This document shows, piece after piece, positions 24,118-33,052 of a stretch of DNA of 64,000 nt (position 1 is the stretch's first letter; each line of letters starts with the position of its first letter). The DNA is taken from the NCBI GenBank assembly GCA_963665215.2, contig CAXXWW010000002.1:310001-374000 (forward strand), in the 5' to 3' direction. The DNA comes from G963665215 sp963665215 (GTDB lineage Bacteria; Chloroflexota; Dehalococcoidia; Lucifugimonadales; CAUZJF01). Below the pieces are notes generated by a model. It did no database searches. It saw only the letters and a list, made by a program, of their open reading frames with translations, and was not told the DNA's origin. A program made the position numbers and the translations under genes.

Positions 24118-26544
24118 ATGAGATACGCGGGTCTCGGGGCCCTGTCGGCGGCGGTGCTGCTCCTGGAGATCGCGCTGACGCGAATCTACTCTGTGACCCA
24201 GGGATACCATTTCGCGTTCCTCGCGGTGAGTCTGGGGCTCCTGGGGTTCGGCGCCAGCGGTACCGTCCTGTTCGTGGTGCCGGGGCTCTGGCGGCGAGCC
24301 GGGCACCGGCTGCTTGGTACCGCCGCTCTTCTCTTCACGTTGACGGCCCTCGGCAGCTACTGGGCTGTTAACCGCATCCCCTTTGACGCCTATCTGCTGG
24401 TGCTGCAGCCCTCCATGTTACTCCACCTCGTCCTCTTCTATCTGGCGCCGGTGGTCCCGTTTTTCTTCGCCGGTCTGGCCCTGGGCGGCGCCCTGACCCT
24501 GGAGCCGGGAAAGGCGGCTGGCCTGTACGGGGCCAATCTCGTGGGGGCCGGCGTGGGAGCGGTGCTGGCCCTGGCGGGTCCCGCCGCCCGGGGGCCCGCC
24601 GGCGCCCTGGCGGTTGTGGCTGTCCTGGGTCTTGTGAGCTGGATCACTCTGACGCCGGCCTCCTCCGTCGGCCGCCTCGCCCTTCGCGCGGGGACGGCGG
24701 TGGCGCTGGTGGCGCTGGCCTGGCTGCTGCTCCCGTCGGTGGAGCTCCGGCTCTCGCCGTACAAGGCGCTCCCCCAGGTGCTCCGCCAGGAGGGCTCGGA
24801 GCTGGCTTGGACGGGATGGAACGCCATCTCTCGAGTCGATGTGGTCAAAGCCGATGGCCTGCATCAGGCCCCCGGACTGAGCTTTACGTATGCCCAGGCT
24901 CTACCACCGCAGTCGGCCCTCACCGTGGACGGCGACAATCTGTCAACACTTACCGCCACCTCTCCTGAGGGGGCGCTGTTCACCGCGCACCTGCCCTCCG
25001 CGGTGGCATACCAGATACTGAAGCAGCCCCGGGTGCTGGTGGTTGAGCCGGGCGGCGGGCTGGACGTGCTCACGGCCTTGCATCACGGGGCCGAAAGCGT
25101 TGTGGCTGTCATTGCGAACCCCCTTGAGGCCGAGCTGCTGAAGAACCGATTCAGTGCGGCGGCCGGAGGGGTATTCATTGACCCGGATGTGGAGCTGGTT
25201 GTCGGGAATCCGCGCGCATATCTGGCACGTGACAGCGGCTCCTTCGACCTGGTGGTCGTGTCGTTGCGGGATGCGTTTCGGCCTATCACCGCAGGTGCCT
25301 ACAGCCTGGGTGAGAACTACGTGTACACTCGGGAGGCGTTTGAGCAGTACCTGCGCCATCTCGCCCCTGGAGGGGTGCTTATGGTTACCCGGTGGGTACA
25401 GGTGCCACCCAGCGAGGGGCTGCGCGTGGCCGCAACGGTAGTGGAGGCCTTGAAGGGCGTGGGCGTTCGCGACCCGCGTGACAGCATCGCCGCCGTGCGG
25501 ACCCTGCAGACCCTCACCCTGCTGGCCAAGATCGAGCCGTTTACCCCATCAGAGCTGGATGGGGTGCGGCGCTTCGCTCGATCGCAGCAGATGGACATAT
25601 CGTACCTACCGGACGCCGACCCTGAGGAGCTGAACCGCTACTTCGTCCTGCCCGAGGAGGTGTACTTCACGGGACTGCGGCGACTCCTGGACCCGAGGGA
25701 GCGGAAAGATTTCTACCGGGACCAGACCTTCGACGTATCGCCCACCTCCGACAACCGCCCCTTTTTCTTTCACTTCTTTCGATGGCGGCAGGTGCCCGCG
25801 GTGCTGGACCGTCTGGGAAAGGACTGGCGGCCATTCGGCGGCGCCGGCTTCCTGGTAGTGATGGCCTTCCTGGCCGTCTCCATTGTGGCGTCCACGGCGA
25901 TAATACTGGCGCCGCTTCTGGTTCGAGCGAGAAGGAAGAGGGAGAGGCTCGACGGTGATGGGGACACTGAAGGCGACTGGAGAGTGCTGGTTTACTTTTT
26001 TGCATTGGGTCTGGCCTTCCTCTGGCTGGAGCTGCCGCTTATGCAGCGGTTCATCCTGCTTCTGGACCATCCGACCTACTCCTTTGGGGTGGTACTTTTC
26101 TCCCTTCTCGTGTTCTCGGGGGTGGGGAGCCTTCTCAGTCCACGGCTCGGCCGCTTTCGGAAATGGGCCATCCCGGCCCTCGGGGTGCTGGCCCTGGTCT
26201 ACGCGGTGGGCACAAGCTCCGTGGTGCAGGCGGTGCTAGGGCTGCCCCTGGTGGCGCGCATACCTGTCGCCGTTGCCATCATCGCGCCCCTTGCCATGCT
26301 GATGGGGGTGCCCTTCCCCAGCGGGATCTTGGCCCTGCAGCGGCGCCGCCCGGCCTTAGTGCCCTGGGCCTGGGGCGCCAATGGCTACGCCTCGGTGGTG
26401 GGATCCGTAGTGGGCGCCCTGATCGCTCTGACCTGGGGCTTTTCCTGGGTTATGCTTGCGGCGGGGTCGGTGTATCTGGTGGCGTGGGCGGTGTTCTATC
26501 GGAGCCTTGCGGCGGCTACTCTCGAACCAGCGGAACAAATCTGA
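24118..26544 (+). CDS. Spermidine-synthase-like polytopic membrane protein
   Basis: An 808-residue protein with three parts: an N-terminal membrane region (about 1-210, seven or so helices), a central soluble domain (about 215-560) with a methyltransferase-like nucleotide pocket (VLVVEPGGGLDVLTALHHGA and SFDLVVVSLRDAF), and a C-terminal membrane region (about 580-800). The soluble domain resembles spermidine synthase, but the membrane fusion belongs to the SpeE-like membrane proteins of unknown substrate. It need not make polyamines. Its 3' end overlaps the convergent pcm gene by 29 nt. Confidence 0.75.
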   Translation: MRYAGLGALSAAVLLLEIALTRIYSVTQGYHFAFLAVSLGLLGFGASGTVLFVVPGLWRRAGHRLLGTAALLFTLTALGSYWAVNRIPFDAYLLVLQPSMLLHLVLFYLAPVVPFFFAGLALGGALTLEPGKAAGLYGANLVGAGVGAVLALAGPAARGPAGALAVVAVLGLVSWITLTPASSVGRLALRAGTAVALVALAWLLLPSVELRLSPYKALPQVLRQEGSELAWTGWNAISRVDVVKADGLHQAPGLSFTYAQALPPQSALTVDGDNLSTLTATSPEGALFTAHLPSAVAYQILKQPRVLVVEPGGGLDVLTALHHGAESVVAVIANPLEAELLKNRFSAAAGGVFIDPDVELVVGNPRAYLARDSGSFDLVVVSLRDAFRPITAGAYSLGENYVYTREAFEQYLRHLAPGGVLMVTRWVQVPPSEGLRVAATVVEALKGVGVRDPRDSIAAVRTLQTLTLLAKIEPFTPSELDGVRRFARSQQMDISYLPDADPEELNRYFVLPEEVYFTGLRRLLDPRERKDFYRDQTFDVSPTSDNRPFFFHFFRWRQVPAVLDRLGKDWRPFGGAGFLVVMAFLAVSIVASTAIILAPLLVRARRKRERLDGDGDTEGDWRVLVYFFALGLAFLWLELPLMQRFILLLDHPTYSFGVVLFSLLVFSGVGSLLSPRLGRFRKWAIPALGVLALVYAVGTSSVVQAVLGLPLVARIPVAVAIIAPLAMLMGVPFPSGILALQRRRPALVPWAWGANGYASVVGSVVGALIALTWGFSWVMLAAGSVYLVAWAVFYRSLAAATLEPAEQI

Positions 26545-27325
26545 CAAGGCCCTGGTTCGTGGAGACCCACTCGCCCTCCCGCTGCTCGATGAGCCAGAGG
26601 GTCTGGACGTCTCCCGGCGGCCCCACCGGGATAATCATCACCCCGCTCGATTTAAGCTGGGCCAGCAGCGGCGGGGGAATGTGGTCGGCTGCGGCCGTGA
26701 CGATGATCCCATCGAAGGGGGCGTGCTCTTCCCAGCCGAAGTAGCCGTCCGCCACCCTTGTGCGGACAGATTCATAGCCAAGTCCGGTCAAGAGTTCCCG
26801 GGCTCTCTCACCCAGTGTCGGGATAATCTCGATGGAGTAGACTTGGGCGCCCATCTGGGCGAGAACCGCCGCCTGGTAGCCCGAACCGGTGCCTACTTCC
26901 AGGATTCTTGCCCCCGCATCCACCTCCAGGAGCTGAGACATGAGGGCCACCATGTAAGGCTGGGAGATGGTCTGCCCCTCGCCTATGGGGAGTGGCGTGT
27001 CGTCGTAGGCGTTACGGCGGTACTCCGTGGGAACGAAGAGGTGCCGGGGGACGTCGCGCATGGCCTCCACCACCCGGGAATCTGTGATCCCGTGGGGCTC
27101 GATGTCCTTTTCGACCATGCGGTCTCTGCTAAGCTCGAAGAGGGCTTCCTCCTCCGGGCTTGGCATGGGGGCCGTGGCGGCCGCCTCGGGCTCGGCGCAC
27201 GCCTGCAGGATCAGCGCGCACGAGGCTACCAATAGAAGGACGACCAAACGTATCGCGCGGGGTGCATCGTAGTGGCGCTGGAGTCGTAATCCCAGAGGAG
27301 CTTCCGTCAGGCCTCGTTGATCCAC
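26516..27325 (-). CDS. pcm: Exported protein-L-isoaspartate O-methyltransferase
   Basis: A PCMT-family enzyme (269 residues) that methylates damaged L-isoaspartyl residues using SAM. The catalytic domain shows RHLFVPTEYRRNAYDD, GEGQTISQPYMVALM, the SAM loop ILEVGTGSGYQAAVLAQ and FDGIIVTAAADHIPPPLL. Before it lies a signal sequence with a lipobox, LVVLLLVASCALILQAC, so the enzyme is predicted to be a lipoprotein outside the cytoplasm, unlike the common cytosolic Pcm. The GTG start (27325) lies inside the 3' end of ndk (19-nt overlap), so they share an operon with tsaB and tsaE. Confidence 0.88.
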   Translation of the reverse strand: MDQRGLTEAPLGLRLQRHYDAPRAIRLVVLLLVASCALILQACAEPEAAATAPMPSPEEEALFELSRDRMVEKDIEPHGITDSRVVEAMRDVPRHLFVPTEYRRNAYDDTPLPIGEGQTISQPYMVALMSQLLEVDAGARILEVGTGSGYQAAVLAQMGAQVYSIEIIPTLGERARELLTGLGYESVRTRVADGYFGWEEHAPFDGIIVTAAADHIPPPLLAQLKSSGVMIIPVGPPGDVQTLWLIEQREGEWVSTNQGLVRFVPLVRE

Positions 27326-27765
27326 CGGTCGATGTCTCGGGCGTACGACGCTATCTCCTGGGGCGAGAAAAACAGCTCTATCTCTCGGGTTGCGGCCTCC
27401 TCTGAATCGGAGCCGTGCATCAGATTCGGGCCAATGGATACCGCAAAGTCGCCGCGCACAGTCCCCGGACCGGCGTCCGATGGGTTGGTCGCCCCCATGA
27501 TCAAGCGGACCATCTCAACCGCATTCTCTCCCTCCACTGCCATCGCGACCACCGGACCCGACGTGATGAACTCGATAAGACCGGCGAAAAAAGGTTTGCC
27601 GATGTGAGCGGCGTAGTGCCGACGGGCCAGGTCCTCGTCAATGCGCATCATCTTCATCGCCACCAGTTTCAGCCCCCGGCGCTCCAGCCGCGATATCAGC
27701 TCTCCGACAAGGCTGCGCTGCACCGCGTCCGGCTTTAGCAAGACCAAGCTCTGTTGCAACGGCAA
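27307..27765 (-). CDS. ndk: Nucleoside diphosphate kinase
   Basis: 152 residues, full length for the family. It transfers phosphate from NTPs to NDPs through a phospho-His. The active His is H117 in GPNLMHGSDSEEAATREI, and the N-terminal SLVLLKPDAVQRSLVGELI is characteristic. TTG at 27765 is preceded by AAGGAGG. It is 12 nt downstream of tsaB on the same strand. Confidence 0.96.
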   Translation of the reverse strand: MPLQQSLVLLKPDAVQRSLVGELISRLERRGLKLVAMKMMRIDEDLARRHYAAHIGKPFFAGLIEFITSGPVVAMAVEGENAVEMVRLIMGATNPSDAGPGTVRGDFAVSIGPNLMHGSDSEEAATREIELFFSPQEIASYARDIDRWINEA

Positions 27766-27777
27766 ACCAGTCCTCCT

Positions 27778-28473
27778 TCAGCCAACGCCGTGCGTGCGTT
27801 GCGCTGCATCGAATTGTGACCCACGCATGTAGAGCGGCTGCAGCAGCTCCGAGTCGTCGGCGTCGGATGCCTTGAGCCGACGGAAGCCGAGCTGCGCCAG
27901 CACGGCGGGCCTCCGGGTGGGAGGTGGTGTGGCCATCACCGGCGATCCGCTCCCCAATCTTTCTCGGACCGCGCCCGCGACTGTGCGAGCGCCCTCTCCA
28001 CAGATAAGCGTGCCCTCTTGTACCCAGGAGGCCAGGCCCTCGTGGGTTTCTACCCGGTATTCTGCGGCAGGGTCGCCGCCTGCGTCCGCTTGCGCCGCGT
28101 ACATCGCTGCGTAGACCTTGGTCCGGCCGGCCTCGATCACGGCGCAGACAGGCATCCCCAGCCCCAGGTAGGGCTGAGCCTCTATGTCCAGCGAGCCCAC
28201 TCCCACCAGCGGGATACTCTGTGCCATGGCGAGGGCCTTCGCGATGCTGATCCCGACTCGCAGGGCGCTGAACCCACCCGGCCCTCTGGCGACGAAGACG
28301 GCCTCGACCTGGTCCAATGAGGTGTCTGCCTGCTCCAAGAGCCGCCGCAGGGCGGGGACAAACTCCACCGAGTGGTTTTGCTCCGAGCGCCAGGCGAGCT
28401 CCATGGCCACCTCACCGTTCCTGGAGAGGGCCACTGAGGCGTACCTGGTTGACGTGTCTATCGAGAGCTCCAC
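27778..28473 (-). CDS. tsaB: tRNA t6A biosynthesis protein TsaB
   Basis: A 231-residue ASKHA-fold protein. The first strand is MELSIDTSTRYASVAL and the diagnostic loop is VARGPGGFSALRVGISIAKALA. TsaB partners TsaD in making N6-threonylcarbamoyladenosine at tRNA position 37. The tsaE gene is 12 nt upstream; tsaD is not in this window. The C-terminus, DDSELLQPLYMRGSQFD, matches the family end. Confidence 0.93.
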   Translation of the reverse strand: MELSIDTSTRYASVALSRNGEVAMELAWRSEQNHSVEFVPALRRLLEQADTSLDQVEAVFVARGPGGFSALRVGISIAKALAMAQSIPLVGVGSLDIEAQPYLGLGMPVCAVIEAGRTKVYAAMYAAQADAGGDPAAEYRVETHEGLASWVQEGTLICGEGARTVAGAVRERLGSGSPVMATPPPTRRPAVLAQLGFRRLKASDADDSELLQPLYMRGSQFDAAQRTHGVG

Positions 28474-28485
28474 GCGACGCTCACC

Positions 28486-28968
28486 TCAACCCGGCGCCGG
28501 TGCCGCCCTCGCGGCGTCCAGAAGGTCCGCATAGCCAAGCGTGCTAGCCGAAAGTGTGAGACGTCGGTCTGATTCGCCAAGGTGCTCGAAACGAATGCTG
28601 AGGTAGTCTCCCTGGAACAGGCCAGGGACTCTATCGGCCCACTCCACGACTGCCAGACCGTCTCCGTCGAGATACTCCTCGAGGCCCACTTCAAGCGCCT
28701 CGTCGGGGCCGCCCAGCCGGTACAGGTCAATGTGGTACATGGTGAATCGAGCCTGGTACTGGGACACCAAAACAAAGCTCGGACTCCGGGCGTACTCGTT
28801 CCCGCCAAGCCCCCACAGGACCCCCTGGGTGAGGCACGTCTTGCCGGCCCCCAGCTCTCCAATCAGCAGAAAAACGTGCCCCGGCCGCGCCTGCGCGCCC
28901 AGCGTCCTGCCAATGTTCTGGGTCTCCTCCGGGCTATGGGTGGTCAATTCGATGCGGCCGGGTTGCAA
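28486..28968 (-). CDS. tsaE: tRNA t6A biosynthesis ATPase TsaE
   Basis: 160 residues, with Walker A in LIGELGAGKTCLTQGV, the switch region ARSPSFVLVSQYQ, the HIDLYRL motif and the VVEWADRVPG motif typical of TsaE. It supports the TsaB-TsaD reaction by ATP hydrolysis. TTG at 28968 is the start. It is the first gene of a tsaE-tsaB-ndk-pcm operon divergent from the phosphoesterase. Confidence 0.94.
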   Translation of the reverse strand: MQPGRIELTTHSPEETQNIGRTLGAQARPGHVFLLIGELGAGKTCLTQGVLWGLGGNEYARSPSFVLVSQYQARFTMYHIDLYRLGGPDEALEVGLEEYLDGDGLAVVEWADRVPGLFQGDYLSIRFEHLGESDRRLTLSASTLGYADLLDAARAAPAPG

Positions 28969-29032
28969 GCGGCGACCCTCGTCCTGGATAAGAGGGGATA
29001 TTAGGCAGTGATAATGTAGACGGCCGATGTAT

Positions 29033-29038
29033 TATAAT
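29033..29038 (+). promoter_or_regulatory. Candidate -10 box of the phosphoesterase gene
   Basis: A perfect TATAAT lies in the short divergent spacer between tsaE and the phosphoesterase gene, about 35 nt before the latter's likely start. No clear -35 box at the correct distance, so this is tentative. Confidence 0.4.
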
Positions 29039-29072
29039 CGTTGCGAGAATGCGAACTCAAGGCGGTGATGTA

Positions 29073-29804
29073 TTGCGGGCACTCATACTCTCGGACATAC
29101 ATAGCAACCTGGAAGCCCTGCAGAGCGTTATCAAGAGCGCGGAAAAGGGGAGTGGATTCGACCAGATATGGCAGCTTGGCGACCTGGTGGGCTACGGGCC
29201 CGACCCGAGCAAGTGTATTGACATCATTCGCGACCACGACGCCGTGGGCGTCGCGGGGAACCATGACCTGGCGGCCATCGGGAAACTGAGCGTGGAGGCA
29301 TTCAACATGTACGCCTCCATGGCCGCTCTGTGGACGACCGAGCAGCTCACCCAGGAGCAGACCAAATACCTGGGCTCGCTGCCTCTCAAGGTCGAGTTGG
29401 AGGACTTCACCATCGTGCACGGCAGCCCGCGCGACCCGGTCTGGGAGTACGTCGTGACTCCCGGGGCTGCCACAGCCAGCTTTCTCCACCTCGATACGAC
29501 CAGGTGCCTTGTGGGACACTCTCACATACCGTTCCTCTGCCGGCAACAGGGTGACGATGCGGTATTCCTCGAGTTCCCCCTGGACACTCCTGTGTCTCTG
29601 GGGAGTGAACGGCTCATCATCAATCCTGGCGGTGTCGGGCAGCCGAGAGATGGCGACTCCAGGGCGAGCTACGCTATTTACGACTCGGACGAGATGACGG
29701 TGTACCACCACAGGGCTGAGTACGATATCCCAAAGGTCCAGGAGAAGATGCAGGACCGCGGCCTGCCCAAGTACCTGGCGGACCGGCTGACTAACGGGCG
29801 GTAG
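29073..29804 (+). CDS. Metallophosphoesterase of the YfcE/serine-threonine phosphatase type
   Basis: 243 residues with the calcineurin-like metal motifs: LILSDIHSNLEAL (D-x-H), QLGDLVGYGPDP (GD), GNHDLAAIG (GNHD), IVHGSPRDPVWEYV (H) and CLVGHSHIPFL (GHSH). The family acts on phosphodiesters or phosphoproteins; substrate unknown. TTG at 29073 is preferred because it begins right at the first strand, with AAGGCGGTG upstream; ATG at 29049 would add eight residues. Confidence 0.88.
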   Translation: MRALILSDIHSNLEALQSVIKSAEKGSGFDQIWQLGDLVGYGPDPSKCIDIIRDHDAVGVAGNHDLAAIGKLSVEAFNMYASMAALWTTEQLTQEQTKYLGSLPLKVELEDFTIVHGSPRDPVWEYVVTPGAATASFLHLDTTRCLVGHSHIPFLCRQQGDDAVFLEFPLDTPVSLGSERLIINPGGVGQPRDGDSRASYAIYDSDEMTVYHHRAEYDIPKVQEKMQDRGLPKYLADRLTNGR

Positions 29805-29825
29805 AGGGCGTGTGACAGCGGCAAT

Positions 29826-30611
29826 TCAGGACTCAAAGTCCTCATCGTCGTCCTCGTCCGGGTCAGGCTGGTCTCCTGCCTGTACACCGGCCACCAGCGG
29901 TAGGATGGCGTTTCTACGACCCCTCCGCCGCCTGCGCCTGGGTAGACCGTCGATCTTTCCCCTTAGCTCCGCGATCTTGCCCACTGAGTCCATATCGACG
30001 ATCAGCCCGGCGATGCCAAGGTTTCGAAGCGCCTCCAGGTCGCCTTGGCCCAGGCCGAGCGGAGCTTCTACAATGAATGGCTTGTCCACCAACCCCAGGA
30101 CCCGTTGGATATCGATAAGGTTCTCGATGGTCAGAGGCAGGGTCCGCTGCGCAGGGCTGAACAAGGCCGCATCTATCGGAAGCTCCGTGGCGGCGCGGAT
30201 TGCCTCCTCGGCGAGCTCTGAGCCGAGGGTGACCACCGTTCCCACGGCATCCTCGTTCAGGACCTCAGCCTCGGTCTCCGTTCTCTCGAATACTATGAAG
30301 TCGCACCCCTTCTTTAGAAGCGTCCTGACCTGGGCGCCACTGAACTTGGCGAGGCGCACGCCCCAGATTCGGCCGTCCAGTGCTTTAGCGGAAGGGCCCA
30401 GAGTCGAGTCCCGCGCTGACTTCGGCGCCAGTAGGAAGGCGTCAACGTTGGCCTCCGCAAGGCGGGGATTCTTCGCCAGGTCCTCGGTCAGGACCCTTGC
30501 AACGAGCACGACCTCGGTTGAGGCGTCTCCACGGCCGGAAGCTTGGGCAAACCCGATAGAGGCGGGTGCTTCCCGACCGGCCTTTTCCAGCATCTCTATG
30601 AATCTGCTCAT
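29826..30611 (-). CDS. Conserved hypothetical protein with basic patch and acidic tail
   Basis: 261 residues. No family recognised. Alternating strands and helices (for example RIWGVRLAKFSGAQVRTLLK, CDFIVFERTETEAEVL, VDKPFIVEAPLGLGQGDL, LGIAGLIVDMDSVGKI) suggest a TIM-barrel-like fold without obvious catalytic residues. The end is striking: an Arg-rich run (PRRRRRRGRR) followed by a very acidic tail (DPDEDDDEDFES). The gene converges on the phosphoesterase with 21 nt between stops. Confidence 0.65.
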   Translation of the reverse strand: MSRFIEMLEKAGREAPASIGFAQASGRGDASTEVVLVARVLTEDLAKNPRLAEANVDAFLLAPKSARDSTLGPSAKALDGRIWGVRLAKFSGAQVRTLLKKGCDFIVFERTETEAEVLNEDAVGTVVTLGSELAEEAIRAATELPIDAALFSPAQRTLPLTIENLIDIQRVLGLVDKPFIVEAPLGLGQGDLEALRNLGIAGLIVDMDSVGKIAELRGKIDGLPRRRRRRGRRNAILPLVAGVQAGDQPDPDEDDDEDFES

Positions 30612-30787
30612 TGCCCCTTATTCCTAGTCAAGGTAGCGCCCTCGGACGTAGTGTTGGCGCCCCGGTAGGGCCCGCGTAATGGATTCTAAATCAACGACGC
30701 CTAGTGTTCAAGCCGGTCCGCTTGCCATTGGCGTCCGCCGGCGATAACCTTTGGACTGAGGCCGCGACGCGAGGAGTGAGTCTGGAC

Positions 30788-31471
30788 GTGCAACTGCAGG
30801 AACACGACGGCACGGCCCTGAGGTACGTCACCGTCGAGCCGGACGGCTACGACCCCGGGAGACCGTATCCCATGGTTATACTGCTGCACGGCTACGGCTC
30901 GCATATGCGGGACCTCGCGGGGCTCGTTGAGGTGATCGGCGCAGCGGGATACCTGTACGCTTTCCCCAACGCGCCCATGCCGATTCAGCTTGGATACGGC
31001 GCCAGGGGCTACGCTTGGGCCGATCCGGCGGAGGGCGATGGGGCGGAAGCCGCACAGAGGTCCGAGGAGATGCTGGCCGCGTTTTTCGAGGAGGTGATCG
31101 ATCTCTATGGCGTTGTGGCTGGACAGGTCGTCCTGGGGGGCTTCTCTCAGGGGGGCAGCATGACTTTTCGCACCGGCCTCCCAAGTCCTGATATCTTCCG
31201 GGGCCTGGTGTCGCTAAGCGGTAAAATGCCCGAGCCTGATACACTGCGGGCGCGCCTCCCGGCGGGCCGCGCGCAGCATATGTTCATCGCACATGGCACA
31301 CTGGACCAGCTCATACCAGTGGAAGAGGCGCGAAGCGCCCACCGATTTCTTGAGGCCGAGGGCTACGCCCCCGAGTACCATGAGTACGAGATGGGCCACG
31401 AGGTCGCCTCCGAAGAAGTGGAAGACCTGACCCGCTGGCTGCGGCGCGTCCTACCGCCGGCCGCCCCTTAG
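30788..31471 (+). CDS. Alpha/beta-hydrolase, phospholipase/carboxylesterase family
   Basis: About 227 residues. The hydrolase fold is shown by VILLHGYGSHMRDL (oxyanion region), the nucleophile Ser in VVLGGFSQGGSMTF, the Asp in AHGTLDQLIPV and the His in YEMGHEV. This is the Abhydrolase_2 (YpfH/EstB-like) pattern; the natural ester is unknown. Start choice is uncertain: GTG at 30788 fits the domain, with GTG at 30776 and 30704 as alternatives. It appears monocistronic. Confidence 0.85.
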   Translation: MQLQEHDGTALRYVTVEPDGYDPGRPYPMVILLHGYGSHMRDLAGLVEVIGAAGYLYAFPNAPMPIQLGYGARGYAWADPAEGDGAEAAQRSEEMLAAFFEEVIDLYGVVAGQVVLGGFSQGGSMTFRTGLPSPDIFRGLVSLSGKMPEPDTLRARLPAGRAQHMFIAHGTLDQLIPVEEARSAHRFLEAEGYAPEYHEYEMGHEVASEEVEDLTRWLRRVLPPAAP

Positions 31472-31606
31472 CCGGACACCCCCTCAGTATTGCCATGCGC
31501 AGGTCCACCGCGCCCGCAGCCCGGTCCTTACGGCTCCTCAATATCGCCGCGACCAGGAGGGCGATACCGGCGACCTCCCTTGACACCGTGCCGAAGGCTC
31601 AACATA

Positions 31607-33034
31607 ATGCCGCTTGTAATGACATCTCCCAACGTGGGCGCTGCCCAAACGTTTGGTAGGATCCAGCTCGCGGTCTCGTGGAGGCCCCGAGTAGCGCTGC
31701 TGGCCGCCCTCTTGACGCTGCTCTCAGCAGCAGTCTTCTCGTCGGTGAGCTGTGAGGGCGTCAGCGAGGCGGAAAAGCGGTACAGCGCCGCCCTGGAGCT
31801 ACAGGGGCAGGAGCTGTGGGCGGAGGCGCTGGCGGAGTATGACGCAGCAGTCAAGCTGGACCCGGAGAACGCAGATGCCTTTTACAATCGGGGCGTCGTC
31901 CGCGAGGCGTTGGGCCAGCCTGATAGGGCGCTGAGCGACTACAGCGAGGCGGTCCGGCTCAGGCCGGACCACGCATTGGCCTACGGCAAGCGTGGCGGGA
32001 TATACGGCCAGACCGGCGAGCTGGAGAAGGCGGTCCAGGACCTGGACGAGGCGGTCCGGCTCGATCCCAAGAACGCGTCAGCCCATCTGTTGCGGGGCCG
32101 TGTATATGGGGGCCTGGGCCAGCACCAGCGGGCAATCGAGGAGTTCGGCGAGGCGATCAAGATTGATCCCCAAGACCCACAGGCGCTCGCCAGCCGGGGC
32201 AGCGCCTTCCTCGGCCTGCGTCAGTATCGCCGTGCAGTCGAGGACCTGGACGAGGCGATAAGGCTCGATCCCGAGCTCTTGGGCGCATACATCAACCGAG
32301 GTATTGCCTACGCCAATCTGGGGCAGTTGGAGCAGGCCATCGACGATTTCGGAGACACGATTCGGCTAGACCCCGGCCAGGCGCGGCATCTCGGGAACAG
32401 GGCTCTCGCCTACAGCTCCCTGGGACGGTTCGAGGAGGCGATCGAGGACTACGGTGAGGTGCTCCGCCTGGAGCCGGACGATGTCGGAACGCTTATGAGC
32501 CGGGGCCTCGCATATGGCATCCTCGGGAAGCCCCAGCAGGCGATTGAGGACTTCAGCGCGGTGATTGTAATGGAGCCGGGATTTGCGGATCCATATGTTT
32601 TCAGGGGCAACGCCTACAGCGAGTTGGGCCAGCATGATCGGGCTATCCAGGACTATGATGAGAGCTTACGCCTCGTTCCGGATCTGCCACAGGCCTATAG
32701 TAGCCGGGGAACGGCCATGCTGGAGCTCGGCAGGATCCAGGAGTCCCTCGACGATTTCGATCGGGCCATCGGGCTCGACCCCGAGTATGCTGATGCATAC
32801 AGCAACCGCGCCGGCGCACTCATCAGCCTCGGCCTGGCGCAGAGGGCTCTGGGTGATCTGGACGAAGCCATACGGCTCAATTCCGGGCTTGCGCCGGCCT
32901 ACGCTACCAGGGCCATCGCCCAAGCGATGCTGGGCGAGAAGCAGGAGTCTGAGGAGGACTTCGCCAGGGCGGTCGAGCTTGGGATCGACGAGACGACCCT
33001 GCGAGAGACTATCGACAGCCTCCCGAACCAGTAG
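31607..33034 (+). CDS. TPR-repeat lipoprotein or membrane-anchored protein
   Basis: 475 residues. A hydrophobic segment (VALLAALLTLLSAAVFSS) ends in a Cys-containing SVSCEG that may be a lipobox. It is followed by twelve 34-residue tetratricopeptide repeats covering the rest of the protein, with the usual W/L-G-Y-F-P positions, such as ADAFYNRGVVREALGQPDRA and LDDFDRAIGLDPEYADAYSN. TPR arrays bind other proteins; the partner is unknown. ATG at 31607 is preferred, since the upstream open frame to 31490 is Pro/Arg-rich and noncoding-like. Confidence 0.85.
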   Translation: MPLVMTSPNVGAAQTFGRIQLAVSWRPRVALLAALLTLLSAAVFSSVSCEGVSEAEKRYSAALELQGQELWAEALAEYDAAVKLDPENADAFYNRGVVREALGQPDRALSDYSEAVRLRPDHALAYGKRGGIYGQTGELEKAVQDLDEAVRLDPKNASAHLLRGRVYGGLGQHQRAIEEFGEAIKIDPQDPQALASRGSAFLGLRQYRRAVEDLDEAIRLDPELLGAYINRGIAYANLGQLEQAIDDFGDTIRLDPGQARHLGNRALAYSSLGRFEEAIEDYGEVLRLEPDDVGTLMSRGLAYGILGKPQQAIEDFSAVIVMEPGFADPYVFRGNAYSELGQHDRAIQDYDESLRLVPDLPQAYSSRGTAMLELGRIQESLDDFDRAIGLDPEYADAYSNRAGALISLGLAQRALGDLDEAIRLNSGLAPAYATRAIAQAMLGEKQESEEDFARAVELGIDETTLRETIDSLPNQ

Positions 33035-33052
33035 TAGCCGGCTGGACGACTG

